In this document: positions 37,062 to 46,385 of the stretch, in pieces | How positions within the stretch are numbered: position 1 is the first letter of the stretch | How the letters are laid out: each line of letters begins with the position of its first letter | Source: Ignavibacteria bacterium | GTDB lineage: Bacteria; Bacteroidota; Ignavibacteria; Tepidaquicellales; Tepidaquicellaceae | Length of the DNA: 64,000 nucleotides | NCBI GenBank assembly: GCA_016716125.1 | Contig: JADJWZ010000011.1 | Span: 1-64,000 of the forward strand | Direction: 5' to 3' | Program-made: the position numbers and the translations under genes | Notes under the pieces: model-generated | Seen by the model: the letters and a program-made list of their open reading frames with translations, nothing else | Told to the model about the DNA's origin: nothing | Database searches by the model: none

Positions 37062-37868
37062 TTATAAAAAAATTGAAGTCATCTGAACCATGACCATATC
37101 AATCAATATTACCATTAAAGAGGAAATAACAACCGCAGTATTAGCGGCAACACCAACGCTTTCCGTTCCCCGGTCTGCATTATATCCTTCATAACAGCCT
37201 ACTACTCCGATGCTGAATCCGAAAAAAAATGTTTTTATGGTAGCCGGAAGTATATCACGCATGTCAATATTTGTGAATGAAGTCATTAAAAAAGATTTCA
37301 AACCCATGGACTGGGTTATATTAAATGCAACGAATCCACCGAGTAAAGCGATCATATCTGCTAGTATGACCAGTAACGGCAGCATTAGAGTTGCAGCTGT
37401 AACTCTTGTAACTACAAGATATTTGAAAGGATTACAGCCGGAGACTTCCATAGCATCGATCTGTTCTGTCACTTTCATGGATCCGAGCTCAGCTCCGATT
37501 CCTGATCCGATCTTACCCGCAAAGATAAGCGCTGTGATCACCGGACCTATTTCCAATATGACAGCAAGAGCAACCATCGACGGAACAAGCGAAGCTGCGC
37601 CGAATTTCTGAAGAGTAGGAATAGACTGCAGCGTAAGCGTCAGACCAATGATAAATCCTGTAACAGCAATAAGCGAGAAAGATTTATAACCGATCTGATA
37701 AAATTGTTTAACAGTCTCGGAAAATTCATAAGGAGGTTTTATTAATTCCTTAATACTTTTAAAAGCAAAAAGAAACAGACCTGTTATTTTAATTAAAGTC
37801 TCTTTCAAAGATTCAGGCAGAGCGATCTTAAAAGATTGTTTCGGCTTATCTGTAGTTATTGTCGGCAT
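37062..37868 (-). CDS. mlaE: MlaE-type ABC transporter permease
   Basis: 268 residues, with an N-terminal amphipathic part and then five membrane segments. Family motifs are 'FKSIKELIKPPYEF', 'GPVITALIFAGKIGSGIGAELGSMKVTEQIDAMEVSGCNPFKYLVVTRV' and the C-terminal 'GVAANTAVVISSLMVILIDMV'. It is the core inner-membrane part of the lipid transporter. Confidence 0.93.
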   Translation of the reverse strand: MPTITTDKPKQSFKIALPESLKETLIKITGLFLFAFKSIKELIKPPYEFSETVKQFYQIGYKSFSLIAVTGFIIGLTLTLQSIPTLQKFGAASLVPSMVALAVILEIGPVITALIFAGKIGSGIGAELGSMKVTEQIDAMEVSGCNPFKYLVVTRVTAATLMLPLLVILADMIALLGGFVAFNITQSMGLKSFLMTSFTNIDMRDILPATIKTFFFGFSIGVVGCYEGYNADRGTESVGVAANTAVVISSLMVILIDMVMVQMTSIFL

Positions 37869-37963
37869 AGAAATTTAGTTTTATTGAATTGCCAAACCTG
37901 ACGGGTTCTATAAATTCAGCATCCGCTGTAAATTTAAATCAAACCTGAAAGGTTTGTCAGACA

Positions 37964-38716
37964 TCACCTGTCCTGTCTTCTGATTTTCATATCTATAAAC
38001 GGATTCGCAAATCCCAGCACTATTCCTGCCGATATATCGGAAATTGCAGAACCGTTTTTAACATACGTATATCGGATTTTTAAACTCGGATAAAATAATA
38101 GTTTATGATTTCTTATAGAATAACCGAATGATACTTCCGGGAAAAATCCGTGATTGGAAAAGTTTGTAAAATATCCCCCGCCAACTGTCAGGACCGCCGT
38201 CCCCTGTAAAAAATTTGAAGGCCGTATTCCGCTCTTTAAGAGAAAATCATATTTGTATGCTAATCTCACATTGCTGCTGAGATCCTGTCTGAATAAATAA
38301 CTATACTCCCCTGAAAATCTGTGCTCACCGAAATTTCCGAAACCTACCGATACTTCCTTAGTTATCCCGCCGCTGATTTTATCGTTTTCAAAAAGTACAA
38401 TAGGATTCAGCAGATATAAAAATGAAACAATTCCGATCGCTATTGGCAATGTAGATGCCGAATTTTCAGTTATATCTGACTGTTCAGTTTTTCTCCCGCT
38501 CAAATTATAATAAAAATTTAAATAATTTTTGCCGGTGTATTTTTTAGTCAGGTATTTAAATTCAAAATTATTTTCATTCCCTTTGAATTTATTTTCACTA
38601 ACGCTCTTATTAAAGTTTAACTCAGGATTATATAAATTTTGAGAAATTGTTTTTCCTGTATTCAGAATCTGTATCAGAAATAATATTACAAATAATATGA
38701 ATGTTTTCCGGACCAA
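37964..38716 (-). CDS. Putative outer-membrane beta-barrel protein next to mla genes
   Basis: 250 residues from a TTG start. A signal peptide ('FILFVILFLIQILNTGKTISQ') is followed by a polar stretch, then repeated amphipathic strands ('VSVGFGNFGEHRFSGEYSYLFRQDLSSNVRLAYKYDFLL', 'TVGGGYFTNFSNHGFFPEVSFGYSI', 'LFYPSLKIRYTYV'). Same strand as, and directly upstream of, the mla genes with a gap of 95 bp, so an outer-membrane partner is conceivable but unproven. No family recognised. Confidence 0.55.
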   Translation of the reverse strand: MVRKTFILFVILFLIQILNTGKTISQNLYNPELNFNKSVSENKFKGNENNFEFKYLTKKYTGKNYLNFYYNLSGRKTEQSDITENSASTLPIAIGIVSFLYLLNPIVLFENDKISGGITKEVSVGFGNFGEHRFSGEYSYLFRQDLSSNVRLAYKYDFLLKSGIRPSNFLQGTAVLTVGGGYFTNFSNHGFFPEVSFGYSIRNHKLLFYPSLKIRYTYVKNGSAISDISAGIVLGFANPFIDMKIRRQDR

Positions 38717-38807
38717 TTTAATTTATAATTAGTTGTTTAATTTAATTTTTTTCATTAATGAAAATTTCATTCCCTTTATGTTTATCATAATTAAAATACG
38801 TTATGAT

Positions 38808-41084
38808 TTACTCTGATAAAATTTTATCGATTGAACCAAAATACGCTCCGGTCAATTCACCAATCTCAAGATTGATGTCATTGTTTATTTTAAATTTATT
38901 CCCGGTCACTATACCAAGTCTTTTACAGCGCTGACCATTTTTTATTACAATATCTGAAATTATATCAGCATTCGTTTCATTTGCAGAAACGATAAAACTG
39001 CTTTGAGTTTCAGAAAATAATTCAAAATCCTTTCTACCTTTATATTCAATTTTAACTTCACAGCCTGCCGGATTTTCTCTGTTCATTATACAACACTCTG
39101 CCAGCGCAACTGCAATTCCGCCGTCTGAAATGTCGTGCGCGGAATTTATAAGTCTTTGACTGATCAGTTCAAGTATTAACTCCTGAACTTTTCTCTCTTC
39201 ATTTATATCAATATCCGGCGCATCACCTTCGGGTTCAATATTATTTAATCTGTAATATTCACTGCTTCCGATATTTATTTCATTTCCTACACTTAAATAA
39301 TTTCCGCTGATTAGTAATATTATATCCCCTTCATTTTTAAAATGACTTGTCATAATGTACTCAGTATTTTCAATTAATCCGAGCATACCGATTACAGGTG
39401 TAGGGAAGACGGCGTGATCTTTTGACTGATTGTAAAAGCTTACATTACCGCCGGTTACAGGTGTATTAAGAATTTTACAAGCATCACCTATTCCTTTCAG
39501 TGCTTCTGAAAACTGATAATAAACTTCGGGATTATAAGGATTACCGAAATTAAGACAATTTGTAATTGCTATCGGCTTTGCACCCGTGCATACTACATTC
39601 CTTGCGGATTCGCATACTGCTGTCATTCCGCCTTTATACGGATTCAAATAAACATATCTTCCGTTACAATCCGTCTTCACTGAGAGCGCTTTGTCAGTTC
39701 CTTTTATTCTGATCACAGACGCATCTCCTCCGGGCAGTACGACGGAATTCGTTCTCACCTGCGTATCATACTGTTCATACACCCAGTTCTTGTTTGTAAT
39801 ATTTGGTGATGATAGCAGTCTGATCAGAACTTCATTCAGATCTTCCGGAAAAGGAATTTCATCAGCTTTAAATTTCCTCTTCTTATTTAAATAGGAAGGA
39901 AATGATTTCTCTCTTTCATATACAGGAGCTCCTCCTCCGAGTACTAATTCATATGCAGGAACGTCAGCTTCCAGTTTTCCTTTATAATAAATTTTAATCC
40001 TGTCATCTTTTATTACTTCCCCGATCCTTGCTATATGCAGATCCCATTTTTCAAATATTTCTTCAGCAATATTTTCTTTTCCTTTTTCAATCACGATGAG
40101 CATTCTTTCCTGTGATTCAGAAAGCATGATTTCATATGATGACATTCCTTTGTCTCGTAGAGGTACCTTATCAAGATCGATCTTCATCCCGCATTTTCCC
40201 TTTGCGCTCATCTCGCTTGTCGAGCAAGTAATACCTGCAGCTCCCATATCCTGAATACCGACTACAGCTCCGGAATTTATAAGCTCAAGAGTTGCTTCAA
40301 GTAATAACTTTTCAGTAAAAGGATCTCCGACCTGTACATTAGGTCTTTTTGATTCTGAGTCTTCCGATATTTCCTCCGAAGCGAAAGTCGCTCCGTGAAT
40401 GCCGTCCTTACCTGTGGATGATCCGACAATGAAAACCGGATTTCCTGCACCGCCGGCTTCTGCCGTAGCGGTAGTGTTATGTTTTACAATACCGACTGCC
40501 ATTGCATTGACAAGCGGATTATCGTTGTAGCAATTCTCGAAATAAACTTCTCCGCTTATGGTAGGTACTCCGAAACAGTTTCCGTAATCACCGATGCCTT
40601 TAACTACATTTTTAAAAAGGAATTTATTTCTTGAAGTCTGCTCCTTTGAATTTTGTGAATTTTCATCTTCATTACTGATCATTCCGAATCTTAATGAATT
40701 CAGCGCTGCGACAGGTCTTGCGCCCATTGTGAAAATATCTCGGAGTATCCCTCCGACACCTGTAGCAGCGCCCTGATAAGGTTCTACTGCTGAAGGATGA
40801 TTGTGTGATTCTATTTTAAATGCAACTGCGAGTCCGTCTCCTATATCAACTAGGCCGGCATTTTCCTCACCTGCGCCGACCAAAAGTCTTTCTCCGCTCC
40901 GTGGAAGTTTTTTAATTTCGAGTATTGAATTTTTGTATGAACAATGTTCGCTCCACATTACTGAAAATATACCGAGCTCTGTATATGTAGGCGTCCTTCC
41001 GAGAATTTTAATTATTCTTTCATATTCTTCTTCAAGCAGCCCTAACTTTTTCGCAAGAGCGGAATTAATAACAGGATCAGACAT
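38808..41084 (-). CDS. purL: Phosphoribosylformylglycinamidine synthase subunit PurL
   Basis: 758 residues, the small-PurL size that works with separate PurS and PurQ. Motifs: 'MWSEHCSYKNS' near the N-terminus, 'KIESHNHPSAVEPYQGAATGVGGILRDIFTMGARP' (nucleotide and Mg sites), 'QDMGAAGITCSTSEMSAKG', and the second half 'DCNGRYVYLNPYKGGMTAVCESARNVVCTGAKP' and 'VTGGNVSFYNQS'. Catalyses the fourth step of purine synthesis. Neighbours are not purine genes. Confidence 0.96.
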   Translation of the reverse strand: MSDPVINSALAKKLGLLEEEYERIIKILGRTPTYTELGIFSVMWSEHCSYKNSILEIKKLPRSGERLLVGAGEENAGLVDIGDGLAVAFKIESHNHPSAVEPYQGAATGVGGILRDIFTMGARPVAALNSLRFGMISNEDENSQNSKEQTSRNKFLFKNVVKGIGDYGNCFGVPTISGEVYFENCYNDNPLVNAMAVGIVKHNTTATAEAGGAGNPVFIVGSSTGKDGIHGATFASEEISEDSESKRPNVQVGDPFTEKLLLEATLELINSGAVVGIQDMGAAGITCSTSEMSAKGKCGMKIDLDKVPLRDKGMSSYEIMLSESQERMLIVIEKGKENIAEEIFEKWDLHIARIGEVIKDDRIKIYYKGKLEADVPAYELVLGGGAPVYEREKSFPSYLNKKRKFKADEIPFPEDLNEVLIRLLSSPNITNKNWVYEQYDTQVRTNSVVLPGGDASVIRIKGTDKALSVKTDCNGRYVYLNPYKGGMTAVCESARNVVCTGAKPIAITNCLNFGNPYNPEVYYQFSEALKGIGDACKILNTPVTGGNVSFYNQSKDHAVFPTPVIGMLGLIENTEYIMTSHFKNEGDIILLISGNYLSVGNEINIGSSEYYRLNNIEPEGDAPDIDINEERKVQELILELISQRLINSAHDISDGGIAVALAECCIMNRENPAGCEVKIEYKGRKDFELFSETQSSFIVSANETNADIISDIVIKNGQRCKRLGIVTGNKFKINNDINLEIGELTGAYFGSIDKILSE

Positions 41085-41183
41085 TTTGTATAAACTAATT
41101 TAGTTAAGTATAAACAAACGCTAGTAGTTTTAGTAGTCATTTAAACTAACATTTATAAAAATTACATTTGCTATTTTAAAAAA

Positions 41184-41756
41184 TTAAACGCCGGCAGGTG
41201 AGTCGCAAAACTTTTTGTAATTTTTACAGATCTCAATTAAAGCTTTCGAAACTTCATCTACAGATTTTATGCGGCATCGAGTGTCTGAGAAATTATAATC
41301 ACCGCCCATGCACGGAAGACCGAGAAAAAAATAATATTTCGTTTTGTGTTTGTAAACATCCGTCTCATCCATGTTTGCTATCGGGTCCGGACAGTCTTCA
41401 TAAATATCATATCTGAAATCTTTCAGAACGTCATTAAGAAAATTTCTGACTCTTCCGGACCGGCACTTTTCAATTACAAAATCTTTTTCCGTAGGAGTTC
41501 CGGTTACATCAATCACAATCACAAGATCTTCCCTGCTTACTTCCTTTGCAACTTCTCGCGCGCCTCTCATATCTATTTCCTCATCCGGAGTCAGCTCCAT
41601 TCTGACATAATCAAAATCGATCTCTCCGCTGAAATACGCTTTCATAGCCGCGAATACTCCGATGTAATTATCCAGTAAACCGACATATTCATCTCCTTCT
41701 GTTCGGAGACTGACATTTTTATAATTTGTATCGGCATGCGCTGAGATAAATATCAT
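41184..41756 (-). CDS. Small di-zinc aminopeptidase-like protein (M20/M28/M42 type)
   Basis: 190 residues. The pattern follows metallopeptidases of these clans: 'SAHADTNY' (His, Asp), 'GLLDNYIGVFAAM' (bridging Asp), 'LTPDEEIDMRGAREVA' (Glu pair) and 'IVIDVTGTPT' (Asp). The final His ligand is not clear ('GGDYNFSDTRC'). There is no lid domain, so this is a short form. It overlaps the EI24 gene by four bases, so the two are translationally coupled. Substrate unknown. Confidence 0.6.
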   Translation of the reverse strand: MIFISAHADTNYKNVSLRTEGDEYVGLLDNYIGVFAAMKAYFSGEIDFDYVRMELTPDEEIDMRGAREVAKEVSREDLVIVIDVTGTPTEKDFVIEKCRSGRVRNFLNDVLKDFRYDIYEDCPDPIANMDETDVYKHKTKYYFFLGLPCMGGDYNFSDTRCRIKSVDEVSKALIEICKNYKKFCDSPAGV

Positions 41757-42331
41757 ATTACTGATTGGTGATAATTATTTTTATAATAAAGTGAAGTTCC
41801 CGATACTACAAGTAATGGATTAATAAAAACATTAACGACAGGAAAGAAAGTAAGTATGAATGCCATGGCTCCGAATCCTGCCGATAAAGTCTTTTGAGAT
41901 GAAATTACTCTGAGCTTGTTTCTGAATCCTGTCATTTTTCTTGTCATAGGATAATCCATGTAGTCAAGTGCGTTGTAATAAAATGAAAACAAACTTCCGA
42001 ATACAAATGATATTATGCTGCCGATCATCGGAATAAAATTGATAAAAAATAACGGCAGGATAATAATCAGATAAAACAAAATTTTCTTAGACTCTTCTTT
42101 TATACTGAAATATGCTTCACTGAAAAATGTAAGTCCGCCGTCAATATAAATTCCGAATTCCTTCTCTTCAATAAGTTTTGACATTTTCTCATTAAAAGGC
42201 GCAGATACAAGACCGCCGAATATTATAAATGCAAAGTAACATAAAAGAAGCACAAGAAAAAAAGAAAAGAGCTTAAGTAAAAGTCCCAGTAACTCCACGA
42301 TAATATTGTTGCTTACTTTGCTTTCTATCAC
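41753..42331 (-). CDS. EI24/CysZ-like membrane protein (N-terminally short)
   Basis: 192 residues from GTG 42331. Four hydrophobic segments and the family pattern 'VSAPFNEKMSK', 'FINFIPMIGSI', 'YYNALDYMDYPMTRKMTGFRNKL', 'GFGAMAFILTFFPVVNVFINPLLVVSGTSLYYK'. The usual first 40-50 residues are absent. The metK terminator lies just upstream, and no better start is seen. CysZ members transport sulfate, but this branch is broad and the substrate is not assigned. Confidence 0.75.
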   Translation of the reverse strand: MIESKVSNNIIVELLGLLLKLFSFFLVLLLCYFAFIIFGGLVSAPFNEKMSKLIEEKEFGIYIDGGLTFFSEAYFSIKEESKKILFYLIIILPLFFINFIPMIGSIISFVFGSLFSFYYNALDYMDYPMTRKMTGFRNKLRVISSQKTLSAGFGAMAFILTFFPVVNVFINPLLVVSGTSLYYKNNYHQSVI

Positions 42332-42365
42332 ACCGGATGAACTGCCGATAAGCCAGTTATATGCG

Positions 42366-42418
42366 AAAAAAAAAAATTGTTCCGTAGATGATCATATTGA
42401 TCGTCATCGGAACAATTG
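42366..42418 (-). terminator. Strong terminator of metK
   Basis: On the minus strand an inverted repeat (AATTGTTCCG with its complement, plus inner pairs) spans 42375-42418 and is followed by 11 T residues (42366-42376). Confidence 0.85.
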
Positions 42419-42544
42419 AATACAAAATTAATTTTGGATATTTAAAAAATAAGTTTACACACTTAAACGGATAAAAAAATCCATGCATAAAATTATTCAT
42501 ATAAGATTATCTCAATTTTTTTTTACCGGTTGTTTTTAAAAAAA

Positions 42545-43798
42545 TTACTTAATGCCGAATTCTTTTTTTATTTTATCCGTGTAATCAAGTTTCTCCCATG
42601 TAAAAAGTTCGACTTCAAGTTTCTTTTCTAAGCCGTCAGGAGTCCTGAAAACTTTTTTTACTTTTTCATTTTTTCTTCCCATATGTCCGTATGCAGCAGT
42701 TTCGCTGTAAATCGGATTTCTGAGCTTAAGTCTTTTTTCAATAAAATATGGTCTCATATCAAACAGCTTCTCCACTACTTTTGCAATTTCACTGTCTTTA
42801 AAATTTACTTTAGCTGTGCCGTATGTATTGATATTTATATTCATCGGTTTAGCGACTCCGATAGCATAAGAAACCTGAACAAGCACTTCATCGCATACGC
42901 CAGCCGCAACTAAATTTTTAGCAATATGTCTTGTAGCGTAAGCCGCCGACCTGTCTACTTTGGAAGGATCTTTTCCGGAAAATGCTCCGCCGCCGTGAGC
43001 TCCTTTTCCGCCGTATGTATCGACGATGATCTTTCTACCTGTAAGTCCCGTGTCACCGTGAGGTCCGCCTATTACAAATTTTCCTGTCGGATTAATATGG
43101 TAAGTGATTTTACCGTTGAGAAGTTTTGCATAATCTTTATACTTCGCTTTTACTCTCGGTATAAGAATGTTTTTCATATCGTCAGCGATCTTCTTCTGCA
43201 TTTTTGCATCTGTATCAAACTCATCATGCTGTGTTGAAATTACTATCGTGTCAATCCTCTTTGGTTTGTTGTTATCATCGTATTCAAGAGTAACCTGAGA
43301 TTTTGAATCCGGTCTGAGATATTTTATTTGCTTCCCTTCTCTCCTGAGTTCGGCAAGTTCGTAAAGAAGCTTATGCGACAGATCAAGAGCCAGCGGCATA
43401 TAATCAGCAGTTTCGTTTGTTGCGTAACCAAACATCATTCCCTGATCGCCTGCGCCCTGATTCTCTTTTATTTTTTTATCAACGCCTCTGTTAATATCTC
43501 CGGACTGCTCATGAATCCCGGAAAATACTCCGCATGAATGCGACTCAAACATGTATTCGCTTTTAATGTATCCGATTTTTTTAATAACCTGTCTTGCAAT
43601 TGTCTGAACATCAAGATAAGTCTTTGATTTTACTTCACCTGCCAGCACAACCTGACCTGTAGTAACAAGCGTTTCACATGCAACTTTTGATTCCGGATCA
43701 AACGCTAAAAAGTTATCGATCAATGCATCTGAGATCTGATCCGCTACTTTATCCGGATGTCCTTCTGAAACTGATTCAGAAGTAAATAGATATGACAT
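42545..43798 (-). CDS. metK: S-adenosylmethionine synthetase
   Basis: 417 residues with 'FTSESVSEGHPDKVADQISDALID', 'GAGDQGMMFGYA', 'TGKFVIGGPHGDTGLTGRKIIVDTYGGKGAHGGGAFSGKDPSKVDRSAAY' and 'VQVSYAIGVAKP'. All signature loops are intact. A good AGGAG site precedes the ATG. The 72-bp leader is too short and shows no SAM riboswitch. Confidence 0.97.
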   Translation of the reverse strand: MSYLFTSESVSEGHPDKVADQISDALIDNFLAFDPESKVACETLVTTGQVVLAGEVKSKTYLDVQTIARQVIKKIGYIKSEYMFESHSCGVFSGIHEQSGDINRGVDKKIKENQGAGDQGMMFGYATNETADYMPLALDLSHKLLYELAELRREGKQIKYLRPDSKSQVTLEYDDNNKPKRIDTIVISTQHDEFDTDAKMQKKIADDMKNILIPRVKAKYKDYAKLLNGKITYHINPTGKFVIGGPHGDTGLTGRKIIVDTYGGKGAHGGGAFSGKDPSKVDRSAAYATRHIAKNLVAAGVCDEVLVQVSYAIGVAKPMNININTYGTAKVNFKDSEIAKVVEKLFDMRPYFIEKRLKLRNPIYSETAAYGHMGRKNEKVKKVFRTPDGLEKKLEVELFTWEKLDYTDKIKKEFGIK

Positions 43799-43870
43799 TA
43801 AATATTTCTCCTTTTATTTATTAGTTTATTTATAATTATTAAATTTTTTTTTCGCAAAGATTAATTTATT

Positions 43871-45886
43871 CTATTGTAAACTTTCCAGTACCATTTCAGC
43901 GACATCCTTTACTTTAACTTCGTCGCTTTTTTCTTTTGCCTTTACGCCGTCAGAAAGCATTGTCATACAAAACGGACATGCTGAAACAATTGTCTTTGCT
44001 CCGGTTTCAAGCGCTTCCTCCGTCCTTTCTATATTTACTCTTTTGCCTTCGGTCTCTTCGAGAAACATCCTTCCGCCGCCGGCTCCGCAGCAGAAACCGC
44101 GGTCTTTTGACCTGACCATTTCCACTATGTTAATGCCCGGAATACTTTTTACGGATTCGCGCGGCTGTTCATAGATGTCATTGTATCTGCCGAGATAACA
44201 TGAATCGTGATATGTAACTGTTTCTTTATTTTCCACAGAGGGAGTAATTTTCTTTTCCCTGATCAGGTCGTCAATGAATTCAGAATGATGAGTTACTTCA
44301 AGATCCACGCCGAATTTTCCGTATTCATTTTTCAAAGTGTGCATACAATGCGGACATGCGGTTACAACTTTCTTCACATTGAATTTTTTCAGAGTCTCTG
44401 CATTCTGCTGAATAAAAGTCTGCGCAAGAAATTCATTGCCGAGTCTTCTTGCGGGATCTCCTGTGCATTTTTCCTCGCTGCCGAGTACGCCGTATTTTAC
44501 TCCGGCTTTATTCAGCAGCTGCGCAAATGATTTCGTAACGTTTCTGTATCTTTTGTCAAATGCTCCTGCGCATCCTGACCAGAATACAATGTCAAGTTCA
44601 TCAGCGCTTCCAATGTTCGATAATTTTTTTAAATGATTTTCCTTTCCTTCTTTAGCGAGTTCATCCGAAAGCTCGTCGATCCAGTCATTTCTCTGCTCTG
44701 CGCCGAATGCCCACGGTGATTCATTGTTCTCAAGATTTCTGAAAACTGTATTCATCTCCGGCGGGAAGTCAGACTCCATCATTACAAGATCCCTTCTCAT
44801 GTCAATAATCGGCGTGATATGATCTATCATAACGGGACATTCCTGAACGCATGCCATACATGTTGTGCACGCCCATAATTCCTCAGGAGTTATAAAATCA
44901 TGTACAAGATTTTTATTCAGAACTGTCTGATCATCAGTTTTGTTTACTTCAACAGGTCCTTTCTCTTCAGTCCTTTTTCTGATCTTAGTAACAATTAATT
45001 TAGGATTAAGAAGTTTGCCGGTTAGATTTGCAGGACAGACGGAAGTGCATCTTCCGCATTCCGTGCAGGTATATCCGTCCAGTAAATTTTTCCATGTCAG
45101 GTCTTCAATATCTTTAGCGCCGTATTGAGTGATAGATTCATCTTCAAAATTTATCGGCTTAAGCACAATTCCCTGATAGGGAATTTTGTAATTTGATAAA
45201 AATGTATTGGGGACTGATGAAAGTACGTGAAAGTGTTTTGAGTACGGCAGATAATTCAAAAAGCCAAGTACAACTATGATATGCGCCCAGAAGAAAAATT
45301 CATAAGCTGTTTGAGAACCTTCGCTGAAAAATCCGGCAATATAAGCCGAAACAGGCCTGTAACCTTCAGAGCTGCCGAGAAGTATTTTTTCAACGCTCAT
45401 GCCGAACATTGTGATCATAACGAGAGCGATCATAAAAAGAATAAATGCAGCGTCAAGCCTTGAAGAACTTTCGACCTGAAGCCTTTTCGGAGTGCCGATA
45501 TATCTTCTGAAAAGCGAGAATATTACTGTAACGAGTACAAGCGCGCCGAAGAAGTCCTGAAGAAAAGTCATTACGCTGTACAGCGGTCCGAGAAATGCAA
45601 AAGAAAATTCAGGAAAAAATCCCTCAATGATCGATTCCACTACAACAAAGAGAAGAACTAAAAATCCCCAGTAAATACAAATATGTAAAATTCCGGCAAA
45701 TTTGCTTCTGAGAAGTTTGGTCTGAAGAAACGCGATATTAATTGTATTGCTGATCCTTTGAGAAATATTATCCGTTCTGTTTTCCGGTTTACCGAGTTTC
45801 AGATAAGAAAGAAATTTTGATACGGAGTAGATAAAAAATCCGATCGATCCGAAAAAGATGATTCCGAATATTAACGGTCTCAGCAT
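43871..45886 (-). CDS. Membrane (Fe-S)-binding oxidoreductase, HdrD/GlpC-like
   Basis: About 671 residues from ATG 45886; a TTG lies one codon earlier. The N-terminal half has six membrane helices like the NarI/DsrM cytochrome type. It is followed by two [4Fe-4S] motifs ('CTECGRCTSVCP' and 'CTTCMACVQECP') and two CCG-type cysteine domains ('CPHCMHTL', 'CCGAGGGRMF', 'CPFCMTML'). The layout fits quinone-linked electron carriers often paired with electron-transfer flavoprotein. No ETF genes are adjacent here. Confidence 0.85.
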   Translation of the reverse strand: MLRPLIFGIIFFGSIGFFIYSVSKFLSYLKLGKPENRTDNISQRISNTINIAFLQTKLLRSKFAGILHICIYWGFLVLLFVVVESIIEGFFPEFSFAFLGPLYSVMTFLQDFFGALVLVTVIFSLFRRYIGTPKRLQVESSSRLDAAFILFMIALVMITMFGMSVEKILLGSSEGYRPVSAYIAGFFSEGSQTAYEFFFWAHIIVVLGFLNYLPYSKHFHVLSSVPNTFLSNYKIPYQGIVLKPINFEDESITQYGAKDIEDLTWKNLLDGYTCTECGRCTSVCPANLTGKLLNPKLIVTKIRKRTEEKGPVEVNKTDDQTVLNKNLVHDFITPEELWACTTCMACVQECPVMIDHITPIIDMRRDLVMMESDFPPEMNTVFRNLENNESPWAFGAEQRNDWIDELSDELAKEGKENHLKKLSNIGSADELDIVFWSGCAGAFDKRYRNVTKSFAQLLNKAGVKYGVLGSEEKCTGDPARRLGNEFLAQTFIQQNAETLKKFNVKKVVTACPHCMHTLKNEYGKFGVDLEVTHHSEFIDDLIREKKITPSVENKETVTYHDSCYLGRYNDIYEQPRESVKSIPGINIVEMVRSKDRGFCCGAGGGRMFLEETEGKRVNIERTEEALETGAKTIVSACPFCMTMLSDGVKAKEKSDEVKVKDVAEMVLESLQ

Positions 45887-45964
45887 CAAGATGTATATGG
45901 TTTGAAATTCAAGAAGTCAAATTACTTAATTAGATTCAAATATTAAAGATACTTGTTATGATAA

Positions 45965-46150
45965 ATTTCAAATTTCAAATTTCAAATTTCAAATTACAAA
46001 TAATTTTACTTTAGATTTTTACATGGAAAATTTCTGTTTCTAAAAAAAAAATAATTGATAATTGATAATTGATAATTGATAATTGATAATTGATAATTGA
46101 TAATTGATAATTGATAATTGATAATTGATAATTGATAATTGACAATTGAT
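45965..46150. repeat. Two heptamer tandem repeats upstream of tRNA-Leu
   Basis: 45965-46000 has about five copies of a 7-base unit AAATTTC. From 46053 the unit AATTGAT recurs 12 times perfectly, then once as AATTGAC and once more perfectly, to 46150. The 45887-46239 gap holds no gene apart from these repeats. Confidence 0.9.
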
Positions 46151-46239
46151 TTTTGGTTTTAGAGTAAAAAATAAATATATTGAATAAACTTATTACGATA
46201 TGTAATTTGAATTCTTAAAAATTAATAGCAGGACTTATT

Positions 46240-46325
46240 GCCGAAATGGCGGAACTGGTAGACGCACTGGACTCAAAATCCAGCGAGACTCAAATCTCGT
46301 AAGGGTTCGACTCCCTTTTTCGGCA
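46240..46325 (+). tRNA. tRNA-Leu (anticodon CAA)
   Basis: Acceptor arms GCCGAAA and TTTCGGC close the structure, with discriminator A. The anticodon stem CTGGA/TCCAG holds loop CTCAAAA, so the anticodon is CAA. A long variable arm (CGAGA/TCTCG) marks a class II tRNA. The T arm is 'GGGTTCGACTCCC'. CCA is not encoded. glmS follows 60 bp downstream. Confidence 0.95.
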
Positions 46326-46385
46326 CTTGAGTATATATTTATCTCAGCTTAACTTTATTATTCAAAAAATAAAACAGGAGTAAAA

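Noticed and set aside
37880..37965. Terminator near the outer-membrane barrel gene
   Set aside because: AAACCT...AGGTTT pairs are short and imperfect, and no clear T run follows on the minus strand.
43799..43870. SAM riboswitch before metK
   Set aside because: The leader is only 72 bases, very AT-rich, and has no stem or junction pattern.
46053..46150. Replication origin iterons or operator array
   Set aside because: Pure 7-base tandem repeats without DnaA boxes or replication genes, and other tracts of the same period occur elsewhere.
46328..46385. glmS ribozyme
   Set aside because: The space between tRNA-Leu and glmS is too short for it, and no matching core is seen.
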